A DNA stretch of 64,000 nucleotides from an uncultured Prochlorococcus sp. (GTDB lineage Bacteria > Cyanobacteriota > Cyanobacteriia > PCC-6307 > Cyanobiaceae). Each line of letters begins with the position of its first letter. The first letter of the stretch is position 1. A program made the position numbers and the translations under genes. Under the pieces are notes generated by a model. That model was not told where the DNA came from. It did not search any database and worked only from the letters and a program-made list of their open reading frames with translations. The DNA lies in the NCBI GenBank assembly GCA_913048245.1, contig CAJWWR010000002.1, positions 1 to 64,000 on the forward strand, given 5' to 3'. Positions 51,146 through 60,579 of this stretch are shown here, one piece after another.

Positions 51146-52363
51146 ATGAAAATTATAGATTACATAACTGAAGAGAAAATTAACTTATCGACAAATCTGT
51201 CAAAAATACAGAATTTTTGTGCATCAAAATTACGAGAAACTCCTCTACCAAAAAGTCAAAGTGAAACTTGGAGGATATCTAATAAACAAAAGTTATCATC
51301 ACTTCTTGAATATCAATATGATTTAAATTCTTATCAACCCAATATTCCCTCTTACCTAACTTCAAAAAAAGCAATTAAAATAAATGTTGGAAATGCAAAC
51401 CAATTTAATTTGAAGGAGAATGACTGGCAAATAAAAGAATTAAATACTAAAGAGATTAATTTTTTAATTGAAGAAAAAATAATTAATAATAATTCAGAAC
51501 CTACTTGGACTAATTTACTTAATCATAGTTTGGTATCTGAAGAAAACTTACTAGGTATAAAAATCAGTGGGGAAAACATCCCGCCCTTGCAAATTTTTTG
51601 TAATTCAAAAATTAATCATTTCAATGCAAAAACATTAATCTTATTGATCGATGAAAAAACTACAGTAGATCTTTTACAGGTAAATCTAGGCGATAAAAAC
51701 TCATCTTTATCTCTTACAACCTACGTTTGGTTAGAAAAAGAAGCGTCACTCAATCATGGTGTCATTTCTTTAGGCAATGGAACATCAAACCTCTTAAACT
51801 CTTTAGATGTTGTCCAAAAAATAGGGTCAAATTACAAACTCAGTACTATTCAAATGCAATATGATTTTGCAAGATTTGAAGTTAATATTAATCAATCTGA
51901 AGGTGGAGGTCATACAACAATTAGAGGGATGCAAGTTTCTAATGATAATGAACAAATAGGAACATATACAAAAGTTGTATTCAATGGTCCTAAAGGATAT
52001 CTAGATCAATTGAACAAATCATTAGCAAATGACAAATCACATTCCATATTTGACGGTTCGATTATAGTACCAAAAAATGCTCAAAAAACTGATGCGGCAC
52101 AATTAAGTAGAAACTTATTATTGTCAAATACTGCAAAAATAGATACTAAACCACAGCTAGAAATTATTGCTGACGATGTCAAATGTAAACACGGAGCAAC
52201 TATTACACAATTAAACGAAGACGAATTGTTTTATATGAGATCTAGAGGATTAACATTCGCAGAGGCAAGTAAATTACAATTAAAATCCTATTATAAAGAA
52301 ATTATTGATTCTATACCTGTACTAGAAGAAGGCTTAGAATTACTAAATCATCTAATAAATTAA
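51146..52363 (+). CDS. sufD: Fe-S assembly protein SufD
   Basis: A 405-residue paralogue of SufB that completes the SufBC2D scaffold. The N-terminus has RETPLPKSQSETWRISN. The SufBD beta-helix region includes GGGHTTIRGMQVSNDNEQIGTYTKVVFNGP. The C-terminal ADDVKCKHGATITQLNEDELFYMRSRGLTFAEA carries the conserved KHGATxG-like motif with its cysteine. It is part of the operon between sufC (5 bases) and sufS (6 bases). Confidence 0.94.
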   Translation: MKIIDYITEEKINLSTNLSKIQNFCASKLRETPLPKSQSETWRISNKQKLSSLLEYQYDLNSYQPNIPSYLTSKKAIKINVGNANQFNLKENDWQIKELNTKEINFLIEEKIINNNSEPTWTNLLNHSLVSEENLLGIKISGENIPPLQIFCNSKINHFNAKTLILLIDEKTTVDLLQVNLGDKNSSLSLTTYVWLEKEASLNHGVISLGNGTSNLLNSLDVVQKIGSNYKLSTIQMQYDFARFEVNINQSEGGGHTTIRGMQVSNDNEQIGTYTKVVFNGPKGYLDQLNKSLANDKSHSIFDGSIIVPKNAQKTDAAQLSRNLLLSNTAKIDTKPQLEIIADDVKCKHGATITQLNEDELFYMRSRGLTFAEASKLQLKSYYKEIIDSIPVLEEGLELLNHLIN

Positions 52364-52369
52364 AATGTA

Positions 52370-53620
52370 ATGGAAGTCAAACAAGAAATAATAAAATTTG
52401 ATAGAAAAGATTTTCCTATTTTAAATTCAGATTTTAAAAACAATAATCTCATCTATCTAGATCACGCAGCAACAACTCAAAAACCTAATCAAGTATTAAA
52501 AAAACTTGATGAATACTACAAAAATTTTAATGCTAATGTTCACAGAGGAGCTCACCAACTAAGTGCGCGAGCTACGGAAGAATTTGAGAATGCCAGGTCT
52601 TTAATTAGCTACTTTATAAACGCATCCTCTCATAAAGAAATTGTCTTCACAAGAAATGCTACAGAAGCAATAAATCTTGTATCCAGATCATGGGGTGAAA
52701 ATACACTCGAAGAAGGAGATGAAATTCTTATTTCTATTATGGAGCATCATAGCAATATAGTTCCATGGCAGATGGTTGCTACCAAAAAAAAGTGTAAAAT
52801 AAAATTTATTACTATTAGTGATGATGGCAAATTAGATCTTGATGACTTTAAGTCTAAATTAAATAAAAAAACTAAACTAGTAAGCATTGTCCACATAAGT
52901 AATACTTTGGGTTGTTGTAACCCTATTCAAGAGATTTCCAAACTAGCCAAACAGAATGGTTCATTAGTTCTCTTAGATGCCTGCCAAAGCCTGGCTCATA
53001 CAGAAGTTAATGTTCAAGACCTGGGGATTGACTTCTTGGCTGGATCAGGACACAAGTTATGTGGACCTACAGGCATAGGTTTCTTATGGGCCAAAGAAGA
53101 AATTCTCGATAACATACCTCCTTTTTTTGGGGGAGGTGAAATGATAGAAAATGTTTTTGAAGAAAATAGTACTTGGGCAGAACTTCCTCATAAGTTCGAA
53201 GCAGGCACACCTGCTATTGCTGAAGCGATTGCATTAGCTGAAGCGATAAAATACATAACGAATATAGGAATTAGAAAAATCGAAAATTATGAAAAAGAAA
53301 TAACAAAAAATTTATTTCTTCAGTTATCAGAAATAGACGAAATACATATTATTGGTCCTAATCCAAAGAACGATCCCCAAAGAGCATCTTTGGCCGCTTT
53401 TTACCTAGATAACTTACACTCTAACGACATTGCTGAAATACTTGATTCAAAAAGAATTTGCATCAGGAGCGGTCATCATTGTTGTCAACCTCTACATAGG
53501 CACCTAGGTATCAAAAGTACTGCAAGAGTTAGCATGAATTTCACCACCACTGAGGAAGAAATAAAAATCTTCATCAAAGCACTTAAAGAAACAATTCATT
53601 TTCTCAATAAATTCTCCTAA
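52370..53620 (+). CDS. sufS: Cysteine desulfurase SufS
   Basis: A 416-residue group II PLP cysteine desulfurase. The PLP lysine lies in FLAGSGHKLCGPTGIGFLW near 225. N-terminal IYLDHAATTQKPNQVLKKLDEYY is present, and the C-terminal RSGHHCCQPLHRHLGI holds the active-site cysteine, matching SufS rather than NifS/IscS. It removes sulfur from cysteine to give persulfide for cluster assembly, usually stimulated by SufE. The last gene of sufBCDS; it is convergent with the S9 peptidase (4-base overlap). Confidence 0.95.
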   Translation: MEVKQEIIKFDRKDFPILNSDFKNNNLIYLDHAATTQKPNQVLKKLDEYYKNFNANVHRGAHQLSARATEEFENARSLISYFINASSHKEIVFTRNATEAINLVSRSWGENTLEEGDEILISIMEHHSNIVPWQMVATKKKCKIKFITISDDGKLDLDDFKSKLNKKTKLVSIVHISNTLGCCNPIQEISKLAKQNGSLVLLDACQSLAHTEVNVQDLGIDFLAGSGHKLCGPTGIGFLWAKEEILDNIPPFFGGGEMIENVFEENSTWAELPHKFEAGTPAIAEAIALAEAIKYITNIGIRKIENYEKEITKNLFLQLSEIDEIHIIGPNPKNDPQRASLAAFYLDNLHSNDIAEILDSKRICIRSGHHCCQPLHRHLGIKSTARVSMNFTTTEEEIKIFIKALKETIHFLNKFS

Positions 53621-55548
53621 ACTCCAAATATCTTCTTAATAAATGAATTAGTTACATCTAAGACATTAATTTTAGTTTTTATAGATTTAAATCCATGGCC
53701 TTCATCGTCAAAAATTTTGATTTCTGAATAGACTCCAATATCTAATAATTTGTTATGCATCTTTAGACTCTGATGGTAGGAAATCACAGAGTCTTTCTTA
53801 CCATGAAAAATTAAAATTGGCTTTTTTATTTTTTCAATATTATTTATAGGAGATCTGAGGGAAAATTTCTCCAAATTCTGTTGATATTTGCCAATTAAGG
53901 AATTCAGATAATACCTTTCAAATCTATGGGTATTAGCGTGCATTTCATTCAAATCTAAAACGGGATATTTACAAATAGCCGCTTTGAAAATATCGCCATT
54001 ACATAGGGAATTTATTGCTGTAAAACCTCCTGCACTATTTCCACAAATTACTAATTTTGAAGGATCAACCAAATGACGATTGATCAAATCTTTTGCGAGA
54101 TTAATGCAATCCTGCGAGTCACATACGCCCCAAGCTCCATCAAGACGCTGTCTATAATTCGTACCAAAGCCACTCGAACCGCCATAATTAACTTCTGCGA
54201 CAACCCATCCTCTCGAAGTCCAAAATTGAACTTCTTTATTTAAAAATCCATTAAAGCGACTAGTTGGGCCACTATGAGCTTTTAACAATAAAGGAGGCTT
54301 CTCAAAAAAATTAATTCTTGGCATATAAATCCAAGAATGAGTTTTTCTGTTTTTATATCCTTTAAACCAGAATGATTGCGGTTGAGAAATGAAATTATCG
54401 GCAATTTCATAGTTAACATAATTTTTTATTTCTTCTTTATTTTCTTTTCCTGTATCTAATTCAACTAATACTTCCTCTTGTACAAAATTAGCGCCTGTAA
54501 AGATCAACTTATCATCTTCTGCACTTAAAGATTCTAAATATGTATAAGGTACTTTGATATGTCTAAAAAAAGTCAAATGTTTATATTGTTCTAGTTTCCA
54601 TATGTTTGAATTTAAAGTTAGACAGAAAAAGTTTTCTTTTGTACCTGAAAACAAAGAAATACCAGAGATCCATTGAGGTACTCCATAATCATATTGATCC
54701 TTAATAAATCGTTTTTTCAAATGAATTTCCAGAAAACCGTTTATTTCTAGGAATAACAAATTCCAATATCCTGTACTATCTTCTGAGCAAACTAAATTAT
54801 TCTCGTCTAACCAATAAGGCTGAAAGAAAGATATATTTTTTTTAGAATTTAAAAGATTTTTTTCAAATTTTTTTTGCTCTTCAATTTGACCAATTTTATT
54901 AAAACTAATTAAAACAAGCTCATTATTTTCCCAGGGCATATCAGAACTATTCCACTCAATAAAAGAAATAACACTATTTCCTGCATAAGTTGACAAATTA
55001 CCAGCAAAATTTTCAAATTTTTTTAAAATTGAAATCTTCTGGTTAGTTTCAGTTATATCAACCGAAAATAAATAATCCGTTTCATTATTTTCCAATATGC
55101 CAACTAAATATCTTTTAGAAATTAAAGCAAAAGAATTATCCACATTACCGTCAATTACATTGGTCAATTTTGTAGGGGAATTTATTTTTTCCAAATATTT
55201 AGCCTCTTCATAACAAGGGGATTTAAACTCTTTAAGCATCTGCATCCATAGAGATTTTGTCACTTGATCAAACCAGATCAACAAAATTTTTCCATCACTC
55301 TCAATGCATTGAAAAGAATTTCCTCCATATCCATGGAAAAAACTGTTAAAAGAGAAACCACTTCCAATTAAATTTTGTGGGGGCAAACTATGTGCATTAA
55401 AAGGTCGCACAAATATAGAATTACCATAGAAATCTCTACTTTTAACCTTTTCCAACCAAAATACAAAACCCTTCAATAGAATAGATTCTTTTTTTAAATT
55501 CTTATTACGGTAAACTTCGCTTACTTCAATATTGGAATTCTTATTCAT
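53617..55548 (-). CDS. S9-family prolyl oligopeptidase/acylaminoacyl-peptidase
   Basis: A 643-residue serine peptidase of the S9C type. An N-terminal beta-propeller (about 30-390) precedes an alpha/beta hydrolase domain. The catalytic Ser is in ICGNSAGGFTAIN near 510, the Asp in FHGKKDSVI near 575, and the His in DDEGHGFKS near 610. Such enzymes remove dipeptides or acylated residues. It is cytoplasmic, with no signal peptide. It is convergent with sufS and divergent from def across 77 bases. Confidence 0.88.
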   Translation of the reverse strand: MNKNSNIEVSEVYRNKNLKKESILLKGFVFWLEKVKSRDFYGNSIFVRPFNAHSLPPQNLIGSGFSFNSFFHGYGGNSFQCIESDGKILLIWFDQVTKSLWMQMLKEFKSPCYEEAKYLEKINSPTKLTNVIDGNVDNSFALISKRYLVGILENNETDYLFSVDITETNQKISILKKFENFAGNLSTYAGNSVISFIEWNSSDMPWENNELVLISFNKIGQIEEQKKFEKNLLNSKKNISFFQPYWLDENNLVCSEDSTGYWNLLFLEINGFLEIHLKKRFIKDQYDYGVPQWISGISLFSGTKENFFCLTLNSNIWKLEQYKHLTFFRHIKVPYTYLESLSAEDDKLIFTGANFVQEEVLVELDTGKENKEEIKNYVNYEIADNFISQPQSFWFKGYKNRKTHSWIYMPRINFFEKPPLLLKAHSGPTSRFNGFLNKEVQFWTSRGWVVAEVNYGGSSGFGTNYRQRLDGAWGVCDSQDCINLAKDLINRHLVDPSKLVICGNSAGGFTAINSLCNGDIFKAAICKYPVLDLNEMHANTHRFERYYLNSLIGKYQQNLEKFSLRSPINNIEKIKKPILIFHGKKDSVISYHQSLKMHNKLLDIGVYSEIKIFDDEGHGFKSIKTKINVLDVTNSFIKKIFGV

Positions 55549-55625
55549 AACTAATATCTATAGAAAATTAGAAAAGTGCTAGAATTTGATAAAATTGTTT
55601 TCATAAAAACATTTTCAATATAAAC

Positions 55626-56228
55626 GTGGCTAACCATTTTTCACAACTAGCAAAAAAGTCACGTGGTGTTATTCCAGACTTAAAGGTGGATAAAAACTCG
55701 AAAAATAGTAATCTAGAAATATTTAAGTTAGGAGATGAAGTACTAAGAAAAAATTCACAAAGAATCAGCAAAGTCGATAATTCTATAAGAAATCTTGCTA
55801 AAGATATGTTGCAAAGTATGTATGCCGCAAAAGGTATTGGACTAGCAGCGCCGCAAATTGGAATACATAAAGAACTCTTAGTAATAGATATAAATTTTGA
55901 AGATTCAGCCGCAGAACCTTTAATCCTAATCAATCCAGAAATAACAGCTTATGGATCTACTTTAAATTCATATGAAGAGGGATGTTTAAGTATTCCAGGC
56001 GTTTATCTTAATGTAATACGTCCCTCAACAATCAAATTAAAATTCAGAGACGAAATGGGTAGGCCAAGAAAAATGAAAGCCGACGGACTTCTTGCACGAT
56101 GCATTCAACATGAGATGGATCATCTTAATGGAGTATTATTTGTGGATAGGGTATCTTCAGTAGAAGATTTAAAAACAGAACTTGCAAAAGAGGGATTCAA
56201 TCAAAAGGATGTAAATCCAATCAATTAA
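55626..56228 (+). CDS. def: Peptide deformylase
   Basis: A 200-residue metallopeptidase that removes formyl from nascent Met. The three motifs are complete: GIGLAAPQIG near 75, EGCLSIPGV near 120 (metal Cys), and IQHEMDHLNG near 160 (metal His pair). The N-terminus is about 20 residues longer than E. coli Def and starts at a GTG. It is divergent from the S9 peptidase and followed after 15 bases by the HIT-family gene. Confidence 0.95.
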   Translation: MANHFSQLAKKSRGVIPDLKVDKNSKNSNLEIFKLGDEVLRKNSQRISKVDNSIRNLAKDMLQSMYAAKGIGLAAPQIGIHKELLVIDINFEDSAAEPLILINPEITAYGSTLNSYEEGCLSIPGVYLNVIRPSTIKLKFRDEMGRPRKMKADGLLARCIQHEMDHLNGVLFVDRVSSVEDLKTELAKEGFNQKDVNPIN

Positions 56229-56243
56229 AAAATACTATTCAAA

Positions 56244-56582
56244 ATGAGTTCAACTATTTTCAGTAAAATAATCAGTGGTGAAATACCATGTGAGAAACTA
56301 TATGAAGATGATTTATGTCTGGCTTTTAACGATATAGCTCCACAAGCTCCTGTACATTATTTAGTAATTCCCAAAAAACCCATAATTAACCTTTTAGATA
56401 TATCTCCTACAGACAAAGATTTACTAAGTCATCTAATCTTAGTTGGCAAAAAAATTGCTGTTAAAAAAAATCTTAGCTATTGGCGCACTGTGATAAATAC
56501 TGGAGAAGAATCTGGGCAAACTGTGTTCCATTTACATATTCATTTCTTATCAGGAAGAGCAATGAAATGGCCACCTGGCTAA
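56244..56582 (+). CDS. HIT-family (Hint-like) nucleotide hydrolase
   Basis: A 112-residue histidine-triad protein. The signature VFHLHIHFLSGRAMKWPPG holds the HxHxH active site, and the N-terminal IFSKIISGEIPCEKLYEDDLCLAFNDIAPQAPVHYLVIPKKPI is typical of PKCI/Hint branch proteins. These hydrolyse adenosine monophosphoramidates or acyl-AMPs. A tandem with def is common in cyanobacteria only by my recollection. It is cytoplasmic. The next gene lies 52 bases downstream. Confidence 0.92.
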   Translation: MSSTIFSKIISGEIPCEKLYEDDLCLAFNDIAPQAPVHYLVIPKKPIINLLDISPTDKDLLSHLILVGKKIAVKKNLSYWRTVINTGEESGQTVFHLHIHFLSGRAMKWPPG

Positions 56583-56634
56583 TCTCTCGATTATCAAAAT
56601 AATAAGCTATAAATGTAGTGAAACAATTAATTAA

Positions 56635-56913
56635 ATGGAAACACCTAAATCGATCAGTCTTAAAAAGAATACATTCTTAAACACAATATTAAATAATTGG
56701 GATAATTTAGATAACAAAACAAAATCAATTTTAGAAAAAATCTGGAAGGTAATAACTTTTAAATGGCAATTACAAATTTTACTCAATACTCCATTTTTAA
56801 TTTATTGGCTTTTAGATAAACAGGTTGATTCTATCCATCAATTTAATCTCGAAATAATATCAAAACTAAATATTCCTGAATGGTTAACCTCTATGATTGG
56901 TTTCAGTAATTAA
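56635..56913 (+). CDS. Small conserved hypothetical protein preceding an ABC exporter
   Basis: A 92-residue protein. Residues 42-65 hold a hydrophobic stretch (KWQLQILLNTPFLIYWLLDK) that may be one membrane helix, and the second half (DSIHQFNLEIISKLNIPEWLTSMIG) is amphipathic. No known motif. It sits 92 bases upstream of the SbmA-like ABC gene on the same strand, so a functional link to it is possible. I do not recognise the family beyond a general impression of cyanobacterial conservation. Confidence 0.6.
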   Translation: METPKSISLKKNTFLNTILNNWDNLDNKTKSILEKIWKVITFKWQLQILLNTPFLIYWLLDKQVDSIHQFNLEIISKLNIPEWLTSMIGFSN

Positions 56914-57011
56914 AATCACAAGTAAACACAATATTTCCTTTTGAACTTATTTTGTATAGAATTCATAAAATACAATTGATTACTATTTGCAATTTTTAAT
57001 TAATATTGATC

Positions 57012-59000
57012 ATGCCCCAAGCAATACCAGTAAGAAAAAATGGAATCTTAGAGCAATTGAACAAGTTGAGGAAATTAACACAGCCTTATTTCCTCCCTTA
57101 TACATCTAATAATGGATGGCTTTTTTTATTACTATTAGGATCATTATTTTTTTGTGTAGCAGGAATAGTATTATGTCTTCTCAGCTTGTTAATGAACTTA
57201 TCAGGAGCATGGCTACCTGAAACTACAGAACAATATTTAGGAGGGATAAAAAGATACTTATTTGTTATATGGAATGGTAAATGGGGTATTGTAATTATGT
57301 CTTTATTTATATTTGGAACAACTAACTTTATAACTTTTAGAAATCAATTAAGACATAAAAGATGGGTCCCTTGGCTCTTCCTTGGAGTGATAATAGTAAT
57401 GCTGCTTTCGGTGAATGGAATTAATGCAGGCATTTCTTTTTTGGTTCGAGATATTACAGATGCTTTAATAAACACTGATAGAAATGAAACCTATAGAAAT
57501 TTATTAATTCTTGGAGCTTGTTTCATCGTAGCGCTACCTATAAGAAGCTTGCAATTTTATCTTTCCGCAAAACTTCAATTAATGTGGCGAGAATGGTTGT
57601 CTAATAACCTAATACAGAATTACCTAAGTGATAGAACTTATTATATTTTGAACCCTAATGACGAATCAGAAACAGATGTTGATAATCCAGATCAAAGAAT
57701 TACTGAAGATGCAAGAGACTTTACATCTCAAACACTTGATTTATCATTGAATATTTTTGATTCTATTCTGACTTTTTCTATCAATATCGGAATTCTAATT
57801 TCTATTAGTAGAAGTTTAACTTTGGCATTAATTATTTATGCCAGCATAATATCAACGCTTCTAATACTAGCTAGCAAAAAACTTTTCAAATTAAACTTTG
57901 CTCAGTTAAAATATGAAGCTAACTTTAGATATGGTCTCGTTCATATCAGAAATAATGCAGAATCAATAGCTTTTTATTCAGGAGAAAAACAAGAATCTCA
58001 AGAAGTAAATAATAGATTAGATAGTGTAGTAAAAAATTTTAATTTGTTAATTACCTGGGAAGCTTTGCTAAGAGTTTTGCAAAGATCAGGAATATATGGA
58101 AGCGTATTTATACCTTTTATTATATTAGCTGGGCCAATACTTTCTGGGGATATGAGTTATGGTAGTTTTTCTCAGGCTAATTTAAATTACAATCTACTAG
58201 AAGGTTCTTTATTTTTTATAATTTATAAAATTGAGGCACTTGCAAGATTTTCAGCATCAATTGGAAGACTAGAAGGTTTCCAAAGTAGCATTAATGAAGT
58301 AAAAACCTCTAAATTTAATCAATTCAGAAATAATGTAAAATCCAAAGACTCAATTCTTCTGAAAAACATTAACGTAAAAACACCAGATAACAGTAAATTA
58401 TTAGTTGAAAATCTCAATTTAAGCGTAGACAATGGAGAAAGCGTATTAGTTGTTGGTCCTTCAGGATGCGGCAAAACATCCTTACTCAGAGTTATTAGTG
58501 GTTTGTGGAATTCTGATAGTGGTGAAGTATTTTCACCCTATCGAGGCGAATTATTATTTATTCCTCAAAAACCCTATATGAATTTAGGTTCTCTAAAAGA
58601 ACAATTATGCTATCCATTAGATACAAATAGATTTAGTGATGAACATCTTCAGGCAGTGCTCAGTAAGGTAGAGTTAAAAAATTTAGTGGAAAGATATCCA
58701 GATTTGGATGTCAAACAAGATTGGCAAAGGATTTTATCTCAAGGCGAACAACAAAGACTAGCTTTCGCAAGACTTCTATTAAATTCTCCAAAATTTGTAA
58801 TTCTTGATGAAGCTACAAGTGCTTTAGATATAAAGACAGAGCATTATCTATATAATTTACTAAAGGAGAGAGAAATTGCTCTTGTAAGTGTTGGACATAG
58901 ACCAACCCTAAAAGAATTTCATGATTCTGTTCTGGAATTAAAAGGAGAAGGAAAATGGTCATTAATACCTTCAGACAAATTCACTTTTACTTCTTACTAA
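57012..59000 (+). CDS. SbmA/ABCD-like fused ABC transporter
   Basis: A 662-residue half-transporter. Six helices (about 35-405) contain the ABCD/SbmA-type segments NPDQRITEDARDFTSQTLDLSLNIFDSILTF and RYGLVHIRNNAESIAFYSGEKQE. The ATPase domain (about 430-650) has Walker A VGPSGCGKTSL, signature LSQGEQQRLAFARLL, and Walker B FVILDEATSALD. Related proteins move long-chain acyl-CoA, B12, peptides or antibiotics; the cyanobacterial substrate is unknown. The ATG at 57012 is preferred to a TTG two codons earlier. The Hli-like gene follows after 14 bases. Confidence 0.86.
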   Translation: MPQAIPVRKNGILEQLNKLRKLTQPYFLPYTSNNGWLFLLLLGSLFFCVAGIVLCLLSLLMNLSGAWLPETTEQYLGGIKRYLFVIWNGKWGIVIMSLFIFGTTNFITFRNQLRHKRWVPWLFLGVIIVMLLSVNGINAGISFLVRDITDALINTDRNETYRNLLILGACFIVALPIRSLQFYLSAKLQLMWREWLSNNLIQNYLSDRTYYILNPNDESETDVDNPDQRITEDARDFTSQTLDLSLNIFDSILTFSINIGILISISRSLTLALIIYASIISTLLILASKKLFKLNFAQLKYEANFRYGLVHIRNNAESIAFYSGEKQESQEVNNRLDSVVKNFNLLITWEALLRVLQRSGIYGSVFIPFIILAGPILSGDMSYGSFSQANLNYNLLEGSLFFIIYKIEALARFSASIGRLEGFQSSINEVKTSKFNQFRNNVKSKDSILLKNINVKTPDNSKLLVENLNLSVDNGESVLVVGPSGCGKTSLLRVISGLWNSDSGEVFSPYRGELLFIPQKPYMNLGSLKEQLCYPLDTNRFSDEHLQAVLSKVELKNLVERYPDLDVKQDWQRILSQGEQQRLAFARLLLNSPKFVILDEATSALDIKTEHYLYNLLKEREIALVSVGHRPTLKEFHDSVLELKGEGKWSLIPSDKFTFTSY

Positions 59001-59014
59001 GACTAAATTAAACA

Positions 59015-59290
59015 ATGAATAAAAAAGACATAAGTGCATCAGATAATCAAGTTTCATCTGAAGAAATTAATCCCGAAGAGATAATTTCTTTAGAAAACTC
59101 ACAAAATTCATCTCCTGAAGATAAATCTACAGATACTGATTCTTCACAAAACGATGAATACTCTTTTGGGTGGAATGATTATGCTGAAAAAACTAATGGA
59201 AGGTATGCAATGATTGGTTTCTTTGCAATACTAATTATTGAACTAGTAAGCAATAAATCTTTCTTAAGTTGGTGTGGAATATTGAATTAA
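59015..59290 (+). CDS. Hli/ELIP-like chlorophyll-binding protein with acidic N-terminal extension
   Basis: A 91-residue protein. The last 40 residues hold the Hli core FGWNDYAEKTNGRYAMIGFFAILIIEL, with the ExTNGRxAM chlorophyll-binding motif and one helix. The first 50 residues are an unusual Ser/Glu/Asp-rich, probably disordered, stretch with an acidic charge. It likely protects photosystems or chlorophyll synthesis like other Hli proteins. Its operon-like position after the SbmA-type exporter (14 bases) is a notable pairing. It is convergent with ycf66 (4-base overlap). Confidence 0.85.
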   Translation: MNKKDISASDNQVSSEEINPEEIISLENSQNSSPEDKSTDTDSSQNDEYSFGWNDYAEKTNGRYAMIGFFAILIIELVSNKSFLSWCGILN

Positions 59291-60219
59291 TCATCAAATC
59301 TAGAGCTATTATCCCTAGGTTTTGGTCGTTTAGAACCAACGCTATATCTTCCACTGCTATTGTCTGAATTTCTTTTTGTGGTATTCATGGATCTACGAGT
59401 CGTTCTAGTTCTCTTTAGATCATCACTTTTCTGTACAAAAGAAGCATCCTCTACTTTATTTTTAGCAGTTTGAGTTCTAACAGTTGTCCTACTCTTGGGA
59501 GCTTCGCTATTTTTAATAGAAGGTTCATTAACCAATGTATCTTCATTCTTTCTTGATGTTTTTTGGTTTGGCAGTGGTCTAGAACCCCTTTTACTTGAGT
59601 TCCTGGCAGTTCTTCTTTCTCCAAAACTACTTCTGGAAGGACCATCTTCTCTATTGAGTTGAGAACGTCCAATTCTGGATGAATCACCCCTACCAAATTC
59701 CCTAGATTCTCTAGCTGATCCCCTTCTTCTGCTTACCGCGGACTCAGGAATTGCTCTAGAAAATCTTGTAGATGAGAAATCATCCTCTTCATAATCATCT
59801 TCAGGGTTCATATCTCTCGACTTAAATCTTCTTGATACACTCTCAGGCCTGTCAAATTGATCATAATCATCATTCCATCTACTTCTTCCAGCATCTCTTG
59901 GAATATTCGGCATTTGATCATCATCAAAATATGAAGACCTTCTAGCTTGATTTGTAGCAACACCTCTTAATCTGACACTTTCATATCCGAAGAAAATTGA
60001 TCCACCTGCTAGAAGAAAAATTCCAAATTGAAGTATAGGATCTAAACGCCAACCCTGAAAAAAGAATATCCCCCCACATAAAAGTCCAATTGCAGCAAAA
60101 AATATATCATAATCCCTGGCCAATTCTGGTTTGAAGGACCTTACAAAGTAAAGACCTCCGCCACAAATAAAAAGGACTATTCCAACGATACTGCCAAAAT
60201 TTAAGCTTGCATTTACCAC
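59287..60219 (-). CDS. ycf66: Ycf66-family membrane protein with long basic tail
   Basis: A 310-residue protein. The N-terminal domain (about 1-85) has helices with GIVLFICGGGLYFVRSFKPELARDYDIFFAAIGLLCGGIFFFQGWRLDPILQFG, the Ycf66 signature. The remaining ~220 residues are a Ser/Arg/Asp/Asn-rich low-complexity tail, likely disordered and partly basic. The GTG at 60219 begins V-N-A-S-L-N-F-G, where homologues start; an upstream TTG is in a hairpin. Role in photosynthesis-related membranes is unknown. It lies downstream of psbX on the same strand. Confidence 0.85.
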   Translation of the reverse strand: MVNASLNFGSIVGIVLFICGGGLYFVRSFKPELARDYDIFFAAIGLLCGGIFFFQGWRLDPILQFGIFLLAGGSIFFGYESVRLRGVATNQARRSSYFDDDQMPNIPRDAGRSRWNDDYDQFDRPESVSRRFKSRDMNPEDDYEEDDFSSTRFSRAIPESAVSRRRGSARESREFGRGDSSRIGRSQLNREDGPSRSSFGERRTARNSSKRGSRPLPNQKTSRKNEDTLVNEPSIKNSEAPKSRTTVRTQTAKNKVEDASFVQKSDDLKRTRTTRRSMNTTKRNSDNSSGRYSVGSKRPKPRDNSSRFDD

Positions 60220-60240
60220 GATTTTACATAAATGGAAGAA

Positions 60241-60268
60241 AAAGAGATAGAGATGAAGCAATCTCTTT
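60241..60268 (-). terminator. Hairpin between psbX and ycf66
   Basis: On the minus strand AAAGAGAT and ATCTCTTT form a perfect 8-bp stem with a 12-base loop, followed by TTCTTCC. It sits downstream of psbX and just before the ycf66 GTG. It could be a weak psbX terminator with read-through into ycf66 or an mRNA stabiliser. Confidence 0.4.
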
Positions 60269-60330
60269 CTTTAGTTTACATAAAACTTCCGTAAAAACTA
60301 GCGTCTGACTGAAGCTCTTTAACTCTTAAG

Positions 60331-60498
60331 TTAATTCCTAATAGAATCTTTCTGACTTACAAATATAAGAAAAGCTGATGCTGGCACAACTATCAATAGA
60401 GCTGCCGCAATGAAACTTCCAATCATTCCAACCGCAGAATTGCTAGCCACCTCTGGAGATACATTTGCAGATAGAAGTAAATTAGATAACTGAAGCAC
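60331..60498 (-). CDS. psbX: Photosystem II reaction-centre protein X
   Basis: A 55-residue one-helix protein. [20 protein letters not shown] followed by [20 protein letters not shown] and [10 protein letters not shown] matches cyanobacterial PsbX ([18 protein letters not shown] and the SQKD end are typical). PsbX binds near cytochrome b559 in photosystem II and influences QB function. It starts at a GTG (RC of 60496-60498); no ATG lies upstream in frame. It is divergent from the YggT gene across 81 bases, and ycf66 follows downstream on the same strand. Confidence 0.88.
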   Translation of the reverse strand: MLQLSNLLLSANVSPEVASNSAVGMIGSFIAAALLIVVPASAFLIFVSQKDSIRN

Positions 60499-60579
60499 TG
60501 TTTTTGTAGTAAATTCTCAATTTATAATAAGAATTAAATCCATACTTATGGGATATTTATTAAGATGAATTAAAGAATT

